This document shows, piece after piece, positions 32,206-41,297 of a stretch of DNA of 64,000 bases. The position numbers were made by a program, and so were the translations under genes. Each line of letters begins with the position of its first letter. Within the stretch, counting starts at the first letter, position 1. This DNA comes from Vulcaniibacterium tengchongense (GTDB lineage Bacteria > Pseudomonadota > Gammaproteobacteria > Xanthomonadales > Xanthomonadaceae), in the NCBI RefSeq assembly GCF_003814555.1, contig NZ_RKQN01000001.1:1342566-1406565 (forward strand), read 5' to 3'. The notes beneath the pieces are model-generated. The model did not search any database, was not told where the DNA came from, and was given only the letters and a program-made list of their open reading frames with translations.

Positions 32206-32772
32206 TCACTTCACCCGGCTGACGTACTCGCCCGAGCGGGTGTCGACCTTGATCACCTCGTCCTGGGCGACGAACAGCGGCACGCGCACCACCGCGCCGG
32301 TCTCCAGCGTGGCCGGCTTGCCGCCGCCGCCGGAAGTGTCGCCGCGCACGCCCGGATCGGTCTCGACGATCTTCAGCTCGACGAAGTTCGGCGGCTGCAC
32401 CGCGATCGGCGTGCCGTTCCACAGCGTCACCACGCACTGTTCCTCGCCCTTGAGCCACTTCTCGGCGCCGCCCATGCCGGCCTTGTCGGCCTGGACCTGC
32501 TCGAAGCTCTCCGGGTTCATGAAGTGCCAGTACTCGCCGTCGCTGTACAGGTACTGCATGTCGACGTCGACCACGTCGGCCACGTCCACCGAGTCGGTCG
32601 CCTTCATGGTCATCTCGACCACGCGCCCGGACTTGATGTTGCGGTACTTGACGCGCGTGAACGCCTGGCCCTTGCCCGGCTTGACGTACTCGGTCTCGGT
32701 GATGATGCACGGCTCGTTGTTGACCAGGATCTTCTGCCCGGTCTTGACGTCGTTCATGCCTAGGCTGGCCAT
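32206..32772 (-). CDS. efp: Translation elongation factor P (EF-P)
   Basis: 188 aa. Three-domain EF-P with the modified lysine loop [10 protein letters not shown] (Lys near residue 34, target of beta-lysylation), then [20 protein letters not shown] and C-terminal [25 protein letters not shown]. Starts [10 protein letters not shown]; alternatives at 32778 and 32757. Divergent from epmB, whose product acts on it. Confidence 0.95.
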   Translation of the reverse strand: MASLGMNDVKTGQKILVNNEPCIITETEYVKPGKGQAFTRVKYRNIKSGRVVEMTMKATDSVDVADVVDVDMQYLYSDGEYWHFMNPESFEQVQADKAGMGGAEKWLKGEEQCVVTLWNGTPIAVQPPNFVELKIVETDPGVRGDTSGGGGKPATLETGAVVRVPLFVAQDEVIKVDTRSGEYVSRVK

Positions 32773-32892
32773 CTGCAACTCCTGCTAAGTGAATAAGTGA
32801 CGTGGCCCCGGCCGCTTCGCGATGGCAGCGGAGGCTAGAATGTCGGGCTGTCGCGCCGGGCCCGGGCCGGGCGCAAGGAAAACCGGTCCGCC

Positions 32893-33909
32893 ATGATACC
32901 CGCAGCCCCCCTTCCCCTGCAGCCCGCTCCCGCCGCGCCGCGCTGGCAACAGCTCTGGCGCGAGGCGGTGCGCGACCCGCGCGAGCTGCTGGCGCTGCTG
33001 GGCCTGGACCCGGGCGCGCTCGGCATGTCGGAAACGGCTGCCGCGCAGTTCCCGCTGCGGGTGCCGCGCGGCTTCGTCGCGCGGATGCGCCGCGGCGACC
33101 CGCACGACCCGCTGCTGCGCCAGGTGCTGCCGCTCGACGAGGAGCTGCGGCCGAGGCCGGGCTTCTCGCTGGACGCGGTCGGCGACGGCGCGGCCAAGGC
33201 CGGCCATGGCGTGATCCGCAAGTACCGCGGCCGCGCCCTGCTGGTCGCCACCGGCAGCTGCGCGGTGCATTGCCGCTACTGCTTCCGCCGCCATTTCCCG
33301 TACGCGGAGGAAACCGCCGCGGCGGGCGGCTGGCGCGAGGCGGTGGCGCTGATCCGCGCCGATCCCGGCATCGACGAGGTGATCCTCTCCGGCGGCGACC
33401 CCTGGTCGCTGGCCACGCCCAAGCTGGCGGAGCTGACCGATGCGCTCGCCGCGGTGCCGCACCTGAAGCGCCTGCGCGTGCACACCCGGCTGCCGATCGT
33501 GCTGCCCGAGCGCGTGGACGAGGCGCTGCTGGCCTGGCTGCGCGCCCTGCCCTGGCCGGTGGCGGTGGTCGTGCACGCCAACCATGCCCACGAATTCGAC
33601 CCCGCCGTGGACGCCGCGCTGGCGCGGTTGCGCGGCGCCGGCGCGACCCTGCTGAACCAGGCGGTGCTGCTGCGCGGGGTCAACGACTCGGTCGAGGCGC
33701 TGGCGGCGCTGAGCGAGCGCAGCTACGCCGCGGGCGTGCTGCCCTACTACCTGCACCAGCTCGACCGGGTCCAGGGCGCAGCGCATTTCGAGGTCGCCGA
33801 CGGCGACGCGCGGCGCCTGCACGCCGCGCTGGCCGCGCGCCTGTCCGGCTACCTGGTGCCGAAGCTGGTCCGCGAAGTGGCCGGCGACCCGGGCAAGCGG
33901 CCGCTCTGA
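32893..33909 (+). CDS. epmB: EF-P beta-lysylation radical-SAM protein EpmB
   Basis: 338 aa. Lysine 2,3-aminomutase-like: GSCAVHCRYCFRRHFPY holds the CxxxCxxC iron-sulfur motif; EVILSGGDPWSLATPKL and HTRLPIVLPERV follow. Makes the (R)-beta-lysine attached to EF-P. Head-to-head with efp. A -10-like TAGAAT occurs at 32836-32841. The partner epmA is not in this window. Confidence 0.94.
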   Translation: MIPAAPLPLQPAPAAPRWQQLWREAVRDPRELLALLGLDPGALGMSETAAAQFPLRVPRGFVARMRRGDPHDPLLRQVLPLDEELRPRPGFSLDAVGDGAAKAGHGVIRKYRGRALLVATGSCAVHCRYCFRRHFPYAEETAAAGGWREAVALIRADPGIDEVILSGGDPWSLATPKLAELTDALAAVPHLKRLRVHTRLPIVLPERVDEALLAWLRALPWPVAVVVHANHAHEFDPAVDAALARLRGAGATLLNQAVLLRGVNDSVEALAALSERSYAAGVLPYYLHQLDRVQGAAHFEVADGDARRLHAALAARLSGYLVPKLVREVAGDPGKRPL

Positions 33910-34156
33910 CCGCGGCGGCGGCATCGGCGGGCCGGCGTGAACCGCGGCCGTAACCCAAGCGTTATCCCGTTTTCACATCGCGCGCGTGGACTGCCGCGCG
34001 GGTTTCGTGTCATAAACCGCTCGGCCCGCCCACCCACTCCAGACCGCTCCGCCGCGGTGCCGGCCGGCGTCGCCGCGCCGCGCGCGATCGGCGCGGGGAT
34101 TCCGGGCCGGACGCGAACGGGGAAGGACGCGGGCAAGGCTCTAGGGGAGACCAGGA

Positions 34157-36235
34157 ATGCAATTCGGCAAAGACACCGCGCTGCGCCTGCTGATCGTCGA
34201 CGACAGCGTCGAGGCGGCGGAGGCCATCGTCAGCGGCCTGCGCAACGGCGGCATCGCGGTGCGGCCCTCGCGCCCGGAAAGCGAAGCCGACCTGCCGGCG
34301 CTGGTCGGCCAGCAGCCGCCCCCGGACCTGGTGCTGGCCGCGCACGACGCCCGCAACGTGCCGCTGCACAAGGTCATGCAGTGCGTGGACGCCAGCGGCA
34401 AGGACCTGCCGGTGCTGGTGGTGCTCGACGCGGTCGACGAGGAGCGCCTGCTGGAAGCGCTGGCGCTGGGCGCGCGCGACGTGGTCCTGCGCGGCCGCCC
34501 CGAGCACATCGAGAGCCGGATCCGCGCCGAATGGGCCGACCTGGAGGCGCGCCGCGCGCTGCGCCGGCTCGAGGCCCAGGTGCGCGAGACCGAGCGCCGC
34601 TGCGACGCGCTGATCGAATCCTCGCGCGAGCCGATCGCCTACATCCACGAGGGCATGCACATCCGCGCCAACGCGGCCTACCTGGAGATCTTCGGCTTCC
34701 GCTCGTTCGACGAGATCGAGGGCATGTCCCTGCTCGACCTGATCGCGCCGCAGAAGGTCGAAGGCTTCAAGCACCTGCTCAAGCAGATCGCCCGCGGCGA
34801 GGCGCCGCCGCGCCACGAGACCGAGGCGCGCGCGCTCGACGGCGGCCATTTCGCCGCGGTGATGGAGTTCACCCCGGCCAGCTACGAAGGCGAGGCCTGC
34901 CTGCAGGTGATCCTGCGCCGGCAGGAGATCGACCCGGAACTGGCGCGCGAAGTGGAGGCGCTGCGCCAGCGCGACCAGGTCACCGGCCTGCTCAACCGCG
35001 CCACCTTCCTGCGCACCCTCGAGGACGCGGTCGCCGACGCGGCGCAGAACGCGGCCCAGCACGGGCTGCTGCTGGTCGAGCCCGACCACTACACGCGCCT
35101 GCTGCAGGACATCGGCCTCGACGCCGCCGACGCCCTGATCGCCGCGTTCGCGCAGCGCCTGCGCACCGTGCTCGGCCCGGACGACATCGCCGCGCGCTTC
35201 GCCGAGCACCAGTTCGCGGTGCTCGCCCGCAACAGCGACCACCTGCACACCACCGGCCTGGCCGAGACCCTGCGCGCGGCGTTCGCCGACCATGTGCTGG
35301 AGATCGACAGCCATTCGCTCAACGCCACGGTCAGCATCGGCGGGGTGCAGATCAGCGAGAAGATCGCCAGCCTCGGCGCGGTCCTGGGCAAGGCCAGCCA
35401 GTGCGTGCAGTCGGCGTCCGGCGTCGGCGGCAACCGCAGCGAGCTGTTCGACCCCGGCGCGGCCGACCGCGCCGAGGAGGAACGGGTCGAGGCCTGGGTC
35501 GCGCGCATCCGCGACGCGCTCGATGCCGACCGCTTCGTCATGGAATACCAGCCGCTGATCGGCCTGCACGGCGAGCCGGTCGAGATGTACGAGGCCTACC
35601 TGCGCCTGCAGGGCGAGCACGGCGAACTGGTGCAGCCGCTGACCTTCCTGCAGATCGCCGAGGAGCACGGGCTGCTGTGGGAGATCGACCGCTGGGTGGT
35701 CGGCAAGGCGATCGCGATCATCGGCGAGCGCCAGCGCGCCGGCCGCCGCACCACGCTGCTGGTCAAGATCACCCAGGCCTCGCTGCAGGACGACAGCCTG
35801 CAGCGCTTCATCCACGAACAACTCGCCCGCCACGGCGCCGACGGCCGCCTGCTGGTGCTGCAGCTGCCCGAGTCCAAGGTCTTCACCCACCTGCGCGCCG
35901 CGCAGGAGCTGCAGGCGCGGGTCGCTTCCGCCGGCGTGCGGGTCGGCCTGGAGCAGTTCGGGGTCGGCCTGAACTCGTTCCAGCTGCTCAGCCATTTCGA
36001 CGCCACGTTCCTGAAGATCGACCGCAGCTTCGCCCAGGACCTGCCGAACAACCCCGAGCACCAGCGCCAGATCCGCGAGATCGCCGACAAGGCTCGCGAA
36101 CTGGGCCGGATGACGATCGCAGAGTTCGTCCAGGACGCGGCCAGCATGACCATCCTGTTCAGCGCCGGCATCGATTACGCCCAAGGCAACTTCCTCGCGC
36201 CGCCGGGGCCGGCGATGGACTACGAATTCCCGTGA
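34157..36235 (+). CDS. fimX: FimX-type REC-PAS-GGDEF-EAL c-di-GMP receptor
   Basis: 692 aa. Domains in order: receiver-like (LLIVDDSVEAAE near 11-22, no convincing phosphoacceptor), PAS (about 150-255), GGDEF (about 275-425) and EAL (about 440-685). Both catalytic sites are degenerate: AEHQF (349-353) replaces GGDEF, EAYLR (479-483) replaces EALLR, and EQFGVG (599-604) replaces DDFGxG. LKIDRSFAQDL is kept. This matches Xanthomonas FimX, which binds c-di-GMP and acts with PilZ and PilB in type IV pilus assembly. Confidence 0.88.
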   Translation: MQFGKDTALRLLIVDDSVEAAEAIVSGLRNGGIAVRPSRPESEADLPALVGQQPPPDLVLAAHDARNVPLHKVMQCVDASGKDLPVLVVLDAVDEERLLEALALGARDVVLRGRPEHIESRIRAEWADLEARRALRRLEAQVRETERRCDALIESSREPIAYIHEGMHIRANAAYLEIFGFRSFDEIEGMSLLDLIAPQKVEGFKHLLKQIARGEAPPRHETEARALDGGHFAAVMEFTPASYEGEACLQVILRRQEIDPELAREVEALRQRDQVTGLLNRATFLRTLEDAVADAAQNAAQHGLLLVEPDHYTRLLQDIGLDAADALIAAFAQRLRTVLGPDDIAARFAEHQFAVLARNSDHLHTTGLAETLRAAFADHVLEIDSHSLNATVSIGGVQISEKIASLGAVLGKASQCVQSASGVGGNRSELFDPGAADRAEEERVEAWVARIRDALDADRFVMEYQPLIGLHGEPVEMYEAYLRLQGEHGELVQPLTFLQIAEEHGLLWEIDRWVVGKAIAIIGERQRAGRRTTLLVKITQASLQDDSLQRFIHEQLARHGADGRLLVLQLPESKVFTHLRAAQELQARVASAGVRVGLEQFGVGLNSFQLLSHFDATFLKIDRSFAQDLPNNPEHQRQIREIADKARELGRMTIAEFVQDAASMTILFSAGIDYAQGNFLAPPGPAMDYEFP

Positions 36236-36780
36236 TTCGCTAGCGGGAGTGGGGGAATCGGAAATCGGGGCGTGACTGTCGGCATCGGACAGGGAGCGAT
36301 GGCTGGTGATCATTCGTTCCTTCCCGCACCCACCCGGCATGCAGGCCCGTAAGCCGCCCGGCTTTCTCGGCTCACGCCCGTGCGGCCCCGGAACGGCGGT
36401 GGCATCGTTTTTTATCCAGGCGGGTCGGGAGCCAAATCTGGCTGCCATTGAAGACGATCCGATGCCCGCGAGTTATGTGCTTGCAAATACGGCATTGCGA
36501 GAAGTGCGTACGGCGAAACTTGGCAGCTTCATCAGAGACTCGAGGGACGTCAAACCCTCGCAACGAACGAAACCGCGCAATGGCTGCGGCGCTTTGACGT
36601 ACCCGAGAACGAACTGCTCGACTATAAGAACAAGCTCACGGAGGAGCCCCAGCTGACACCGGAAACAACGCTACCGGATCGGCTCTGACGCAGTGCAGCC
36701 AGTGCACTTGCCTCGCTCACGGTGGTCGGTTCGAGTGGGCTCGCACCTCCAAGCAGGCTCACCCTGCCGGGCGCATCACG
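36236..36780. other. Lower-GC intergenic region with a possible gene remnant
   Basis: About 545 bp without a supportable gene. From about 36420 the base composition is clearly less GC-rich than the flanks. On the plus strand an open frame without a start (36452-36688) ends in AQWLRRFDVPENELLDY and TPETTLPDRL before a TGA, which reads like the C-terminus of a real, now truncated protein. I do not recognise the family. Confidence 0.4.
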
Positions 36781-36808
36781 AAAAAGCCCGCCGAACGGCG
36801 GGCTTTTT
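36781..36808. terminator. Terminator downstream of htpX
   Basis: Stem AAAAAGCCCGCCG / CGGCGGGCTTTTT with A and T runs on both sides, 22 bases past the htpX stop; usable in both directions. Confidence 0.85.
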
Positions 36809-36829
36809 CGTTGCGTCGGCGCCGCCGGC

Positions 36830-37726
36830 TCAGCCGACCACCGTGCCGCGCGCCTGCTCCACCGGCGCGCTGCGCAGCGCCTGGATGCGCTCCTCCAGCG
36901 GCGGATGGCTCATCAGCAGCTTGCGCAGGCCGAAGCCGACCGCGCCGCTGATGCCGAAGGCCTGCACGGTCTTGGGCAGGGTGCTCTCGCCGTAGGTCTG
37001 CGACAGGCGCTGCAGCGCCGCGATCATCTTGTCGCGGCCAGCCAGGCGCGCGCCGCCGGCGTCGGCGCGGAACTCGCGGTAGCGCGAGAACCACATCGCG
37101 ATCATGCTCGCGAACAGGCCGAAGACCAGGTCCAGCACGAACACGATCGCGTAGTAGCCCAGGCCCGGGCCGCCCTCGCGGTTGCCGCTGAGGTAGCCGT
37201 CGATCACCCGGCCGACCACCCGCGCCAGCACGATCACGAAGGTGTTGAGCACGCCCTGGATCAGCGCCATCGTGACCATGTCGCCGTTGGCGACGTGGCT
37301 GACCTCGTGGCCGAGCACCGCCTCGGCCTCGTCGCGGTTCATCGCCCGCAGCAGGCCGGTGGACACCGCGACCAGCGAGTTGTTGCGGCTCGGGCCGGTG
37401 GCGAAGGCGTTGATCTCCGGCGCGTCGTAGATCGCCACCTCCGGCATCGCGATGCCGGCGGCCTCGGCCTGGCGCCGCACGGTGGAGACCAGCCACTGCT
37501 CGGCCTCGTTGCGCGGCTGCTCGATCACGTGCGCGCCGACGCTGCGCTTGGCGACCCACTTCGACATCATCAGCGAGATCATCGAGCCGCCGAAGCCCAT
37601 GATCGTGGCCATGACCAGCAGCCCGGCCTGGCTCTGCGGGTTCACGCCGAACACCGCCATGACGATGCTCAGCAGGACCAGTACCGCCAGGTTGGTGGCC
37701 AGGAACAGGACGATGCGTTTGAACAT
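36830..37726 (-). CDS. htpX: Membrane zinc protease HtpX
   Basis: 298-aa M48B heat-shock protease of the inner membrane. Two N-terminal membrane segments ([15 protein letters not shown] and [19 protein letters not shown]), [19 protein letters not shown], zinc motif [10 protein letters not shown] and the third ligand region [15 protein letters not shown]. Length normal. Divergent from gluQ. Confidence 0.95.
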   Translation of the reverse strand: MFKRIVLFLATNLAVLVLLSIVMAVFGVNPQSQAGLLVMATIMGFGGSMISLMMSKWVAKRSVGAHVIEQPRNEAEQWLVSTVRRQAEAAGIAMPEVAIYDAPEINAFATGPSRNNSLVAVSTGLLRAMNRDEAEAVLGHEVSHVANGDMVTMALIQGVLNTFVIVLARVVGRVIDGYLSGNREGGPGLGYYAIVFVLDLVFGLFASMIAMWFSRYREFRADAGGARLAGRDKMIAALQRLSQTYGESTLPKTVQAFGISGAVGFGLRKLLMSHPPLEERIQALRSAPVEQARGTVVG

Positions 37727-37804
37727 GACGAAAACCTTTCGCGCCCCATGCGCGCCTTCGCCGGAAAATGTGGCAGGCTGCGCGCAAATTCAAGTGAACC
37801 CGAC

Positions 37805-38713
37805 GTGACCGCCTCTCCCGGCAACGCGCCCGCCCCCGGCTACCGCGGGCGCTTCGCGCCCTCGCCCACCGGCGACCTGCATTTGGGCTCGCTGCTGGCC
37901 GCGTTCGGCAGCTGGCTGCTGGCGCGCCACGCCGGCGGACGCTGGCTGGTCAGGATCGAGGACCTCGACCCGCCGCGCGAAGTTGCCGGCGCCGCCGAAC
38001 GCCAGCTGCGCGCGCTGGCCGCGTTCGGGCTGCGCTCCGACGAACCGGTGGTGCGGCAGAGCGGGCGCGACGCGCTGTACCGGCGGGCGCTGGAGCGGCT
38101 GCTCGACGAGGGCCGCGCGTTCCATTGCCACTGCAGCCGCACGGACCTGGCCGCGGCCGGCGGCGTGCACCGGCGTTGCGTGGCGCGCGCGCCGCGGCCG
38201 GACCCGGCGGTGCGGCTACGGGTCGAGGACGGCAGCCTGGTCGCGTTCGACGACGCCGTGCAGGGCCGCCACGGGCAGGACGTGGCGCGCGCGGTCGGCG
38301 ACTTCGTGCTGCGCCGCGCCGACGGCTACTGGGCCTACCAGCTGGCGGTCGTGGTCGACGACGCCGCGCAAGGCATCACCGACGTGGTCCGCGGCGCCGA
38401 CCTGCTCGATTCCACGCCGCGGCAGATCCTGCTGCAGCGCGCGCTCGGCCTGCCGGCGCCGCGCTACGCGCACTTGCCGCTGGTGCTCGGCGCGGACGGG
38501 CGCAAGCTGTCGAAGTCGGAGGCGGCGCTGGCGCTCGACCCGCAGCGGCCGGAGCCGGCGCTGCGTGAGGCCTGGCGCCGGCTCGGCCAGGACCCGGCCG
38601 CGCTGGCCGGGGCCGCCGGCGTCGACGCGTTGCTCGCCCGGGCAAGGGCCGCTTTCGATCCGGCGCGCATCCCCGCCGGCGTTGCGGCGCCGGCGCCGGC
38701 GATCGCCGACTGA
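37805..38713 (+). CDS. gluQ: Glutamyl-Q tRNA(Asp) synthetase (GluQ-RS)
   Basis: 302 aa from the GTG at 37805. Catalytic part of a GluRS without the anticodon-binding domain: [15 protein letters not shown] (HIGH-like), [10 protein letters not shown], zinc-type CHCSRTDL ... HRRC, and KLSKSEAA. Attaches glutamate to queuosine in tRNA-Asp. Upstream in-frame starts lie inside the htpX antisense and lack family sequence. Confidence 0.92.
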   Translation: MTASPGNAPAPGYRGRFAPSPTGDLHLGSLLAAFGSWLLARHAGGRWLVRIEDLDPPREVAGAAERQLRALAAFGLRSDEPVVRQSGRDALYRRALERLLDEGRAFHCHCSRTDLAAAGGVHRRCVARAPRPDPAVRLRVEDGSLVAFDDAVQGRHGQDVARAVGDFVLRRADGYWAYQLAVVVDDAAQGITDVVRGADLLDSTPRQILLQRALGLPAPRYAHLPLVLGADGRKLSKSEAALALDPQRPEPALREAWRRLGQDPAALAGAAGVDALLARARAAFDPARIPAGVAAPAPAIAD

Positions 38714-38722
38714 TCGCGGTCG

Positions 38723-38750
38723 TTGCCCCGTCCGGATTGCCGCCTAGAAT
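38723..38750 (+). promoter_or_regulatory. Sigma-70-like promoter for phbB
   Basis: TTGCCC (38723-38728), 16-bp spacer, TAGAAT (38745-38750); 41 bases before the phbB start. Confidence 0.55.
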
Positions 38751-38790
38751 CGGAGCGGGCCGCACGGGTCGGCCGGGAGGAACGGCAACA

Positions 38791-39531
38791 ATGCAATCGC
38801 GCGTGGCACTGGTTACCGGCGGCACCGGCGGTATCGGCACCTCGATCGTGCGCCGCCTGGCGCGGATGGGGCACAAGGTCGCGACCAACTACCGCGACGA
38901 GGCCCGCGCCCGGGCCTGGCAGGCGCAGATGCGCGAACAGGGCGTGGAGGTGGCGCTCGCCCCCGGCGACGTCGCCGACGCCGAACAGGCCGCGGCGATG
39001 GTGCGCGAGGTCGAGCGCCAGCTCGGGCCGGTCGAGATCCTGATCAACAACGCCGGCATCACCCGCGACTCGACCTTCCACAAGATGAGCGTGCAGCAGT
39101 GGAACGAGGTCATCGCCACCAACCTCAACTCCTGCTTCAACGTGACCCGGCCGGTGATCGACGGCATGCGCGAGCGCAAGTGGGGGCGGATCGTGCAGAT
39201 CAGCTCGATCAACGGCCTCAAGGGCCAGTACGGCCAGGCCAACTACGCCGCGGCCAAGGCCGGCATGCACGGCTTCACCATCTCCCTGGCGCGCGAGAAC
39301 GCGCGCTTCGGCGTCACCGTCAACACCGTCTCGCCGGGCTACGTCGCCACCGACATGGTGATGGCGGTGCCGGAGGAAGTGCGCGCCAAGATCGTGGCCG
39401 AGATCCCGACCGGGCGCCTGGGGACCCCGGACGAAATCGCTTACGCGGTGGCCTTCCTGGTCGGCGAGGAGGCGTCCTGGATCACCGGCTCGAACCTGGA
39501 CATCAATGGCGGCCACCACATGGGTTGGTGA
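38791..39531 (+). CDS. phbB: Acetoacetyl-CoA reductase (short-chain dehydrogenase)
   Basis: 246 aa; GGGAGGAA ribosome site before the ATG at 38791. SDR motifs: ALVTGGTGGIGTSIVR (TGxxxGIG), NNAG (INNAGITRDSTFHKM), catalytic Ser-Tyr-Lys in ISSINGLKGQYGQANYAAAKAG. QWNEVIATNLNSCFN and GRLGTPDEIAYAVAFL are typical of PhaB. Next gene is phaR, supporting a polyhydroxyalkanoate role; no phaA or phaC is nearby. FabG activity is the alternative. Confidence 0.88.
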   Translation: MQSRVALVTGGTGGIGTSIVRRLARMGHKVATNYRDEARARAWQAQMREQGVEVALAPGDVADAEQAAAMVREVERQLGPVEILINNAGITRDSTFHKMSVQQWNEVIATNLNSCFNVTRPVIDGMRERKWGRIVQISSINGLKGQYGQANYAAAKAGMHGFTISLARENARFGVTVNTVSPGYVATDMVMAVPEEVRAKIVAEIPTGRLGTPDEIAYAVAFLVGEEASWITGSNLDINGGHHMGW

Positions 39532-39616
39532 ACGGGGGCTCCCTTACCGTCGCCAGTTGCAAGCCCCCCCGCCCTGCGCCATGCTGCGGGGCACCACGAG
39601 TTAGAGCGAAAGCTCC

Positions 39617-40117
39617 ATGGCCTCGATCCGCGTCATCAAGAAGTACCCCAACCGGCGGCTCTACGACACCGAGATCTCCAGCTACATCACCATCGAGGAC
39701 GTGCGCCAGCTGATCGTCGACGGCGAAGAGTTCGAAGTGCGCGACGCGCGCACCGGCGAGGACCTGACGCGGCAGGTACTGCTGCAGATCATCGCCGAGC
39801 ACGAGCAGGACGGCGAGCCGGTGCTGTCGACCCAGCTGCTGAGCCAGATCATCCGTTTCTACGGCGATTCCCTGCAGGGCTTCATGGGCAACTACCTGGA
39901 ACGCTCGATGCAGCTGTTCCTCGACCAGCAGCAGCAGTTCCGCAACCAGATGGGCGGCCTGCTCGGGCAGACGCCGTGGGCGCTGATGAACCAGCTCACC
40001 GAGCGCAACCTGCAGATGTGGAACGAGTTCCAGCGCAACCTGTCCGGCAGCGTCGGCCAGAGCGCGGCGCCCGGCAAGGCCCCCAACAACAGCAAGGGCG
40101 ACAAGCGCGAGCGCTGA
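39617..40117 (+). CDS. phaR: Polyhydroxyalkanoate synthesis repressor PhaR
   Basis: 166 aa. N-terminal PHB/PHA accumulation-regulator DNA-binding domain RVIKKYPNRRLYDTEISSYIT, then the helical region with VLLQIIAEHEQDGEPVLSTQLLSQIIRFYG split in motifs, and a Gln-rich C-terminal tail (LFLDQQQQFRNQMGG). Usually binds both PHA and target promoters. Follows phbB in the same direction. Confidence 0.93.
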   Translation: MASIRVIKKYPNRRLYDTEISSYITIEDVRQLIVDGEEFEVRDARTGEDLTRQVLLQIIAEHEQDGEPVLSTQLLSQIIRFYGDSLQGFMGNYLERSMQLFLDQQQQFRNQMGGLLGQTPWALMNQLTERNLQMWNEFQRNLSGSVGQSAAPGKAPNNSKGDKRER

Positions 40118-40300
40118 GCCTGCTGCGCCCGGCGACCGCGGGCGCTCGCGCTTCCGGCGCGCCGCCCGGCCGGGGCGCGCGGCACACTGCGCTTCGCCGC
40201 GCATCGCCCCGCCTTTGTCGTTTCGCCTCCCGGCGAGCGCCCGGCTCTGCGGCCGCCGGCTTGCCGCCGCCCATGCGTGCCGGCGGGGCGCCGGCGCCGC

Positions 40301-41224
40301 TCACTGCAGCGGCGGCCGCTCCGCGCAGTACTTGGCGTAGAACTGCTGCGCCTGCGGCATCAACGCCTGCAACGCCTGGATGCGGTTGGCCGGGTCGGGG
40401 TGGGTCGAGGCGAATTCCGGCGGGCGCTGGCCGCCGCCGGTCTGCGACATGCGCTGCCACAGCGGAATCGCCTCGCGCGGGTCGTAGCACGCGGCCGCGG
40501 CGAGCATCAGTCCGACCCGGTCGGCCTGGGTCTCGTGGTTGCGCCCGTACGGCAGCACGAAGCCGTATTGCGCGCCGGCGCCGAGCGCCGCCATCACCAT
40601 CTGCTGCTGTTGCGGATCCATGCCGCTGGTCGCCATCGCCCCCGCGAGCTGGCCGAGCTGCACCAGCTTCTGCTGCGCCATCCGCTGCGAGCCGTGGCGC
40701 AGCAGCGCGTGCGCGATCTCGTGGCCCATCACGACGGCGAGGGCGTCGCGGGTCCGCGCGACCGGGAACAGCCCCGTATACACCGCCATCTTGCCGCCGG
40801 GCAGGCAGAACGCATTGGCCTGCTCCGACCGGATCACCGCCACGTCCCACTGGAAGTTCCGGTAATCGCCCGGCGCCTGCTGGCCGTGCTGCGCGGCCAG
40901 CTCGGCGGTGACCTGCGGCACGCGGGCGATCAGCCGCTGCGCGATCTCGCGCACCTCGCGGCTGGCCTGGGCATCGGCCGGCAGCAGCGCGCCCTGGGCG
41001 CCGGCGTCGCCGAGCACCTGCTGGAACGCCTGCGCGCCCAGCTGCACCTCCTCGTCGGCGCTGGCGCCGTAGTGCGCTTTCTCGCCGGTGTAGGGATCGA
41101 CCTGGGCGCTGCCGAACCAGGTCCACGCCGCGTAGCCGGCGAACAGGATCAGGATCCACCAGCGCACGCCGCCGAAGCCGCGCCGCCCTTGCCGCCGCGC
41201 ACCGCCGAAAGGATCGACTCGCAT
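40301..41224 (-). CDS. Membrane-anchored M48-type zinc metallopeptidase
   Basis: 307 aa from the ATG at 41224. One N-terminal membrane segment (WWILILFAGYAAWTWFG) and a periplasmic peptidase: VIRSEQANAFCLPGGKMAVYTGL, zinc motif GHEIAHALLRHGSQRM, and NHETQADRVGLMLAAAACYDP with the third ligand. C-terminal ASTHPDPANRIQALQAL is typical of the Oma1/BepA-like group. Probably envelope protein quality control. Confidence 0.88.
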   Translation of the reverse strand: MRVDPFGGARRQGRRGFGGVRWWILILFAGYAAWTWFGSAQVDPYTGEKAHYGASADEEVQLGAQAFQQVLGDAGAQGALLPADAQASREVREIAQRLIARVPQVTAELAAQHGQQAPGDYRNFQWDVAVIRSEQANAFCLPGGKMAVYTGLFPVARTRDALAVVMGHEIAHALLRHGSQRMAQQKLVQLGQLAGAMATSGMDPQQQQMVMAALGAGAQYGFVLPYGRNHETQADRVGLMLAAAACYDPREAIPLWQRMSQTGGGQRPPEFASTHPDPANRIQALQALMPQAQQFYAKYCAERPPLQ

Positions 41225-41297
41225 GCCCTCGCTCCCGGGTAGCCCTTGCCCGCGCATGATGCCGGGCCCGCGCGTGATGCGCATCCGCCGCGCGGGC

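Noticed and set aside
36372-36563. 63-codon minus frame with a CRICKH motif
   Set aside because: Single CxxC-like hit without a ribosome site; the opposite strand has an equally plausible remnant, so no call.
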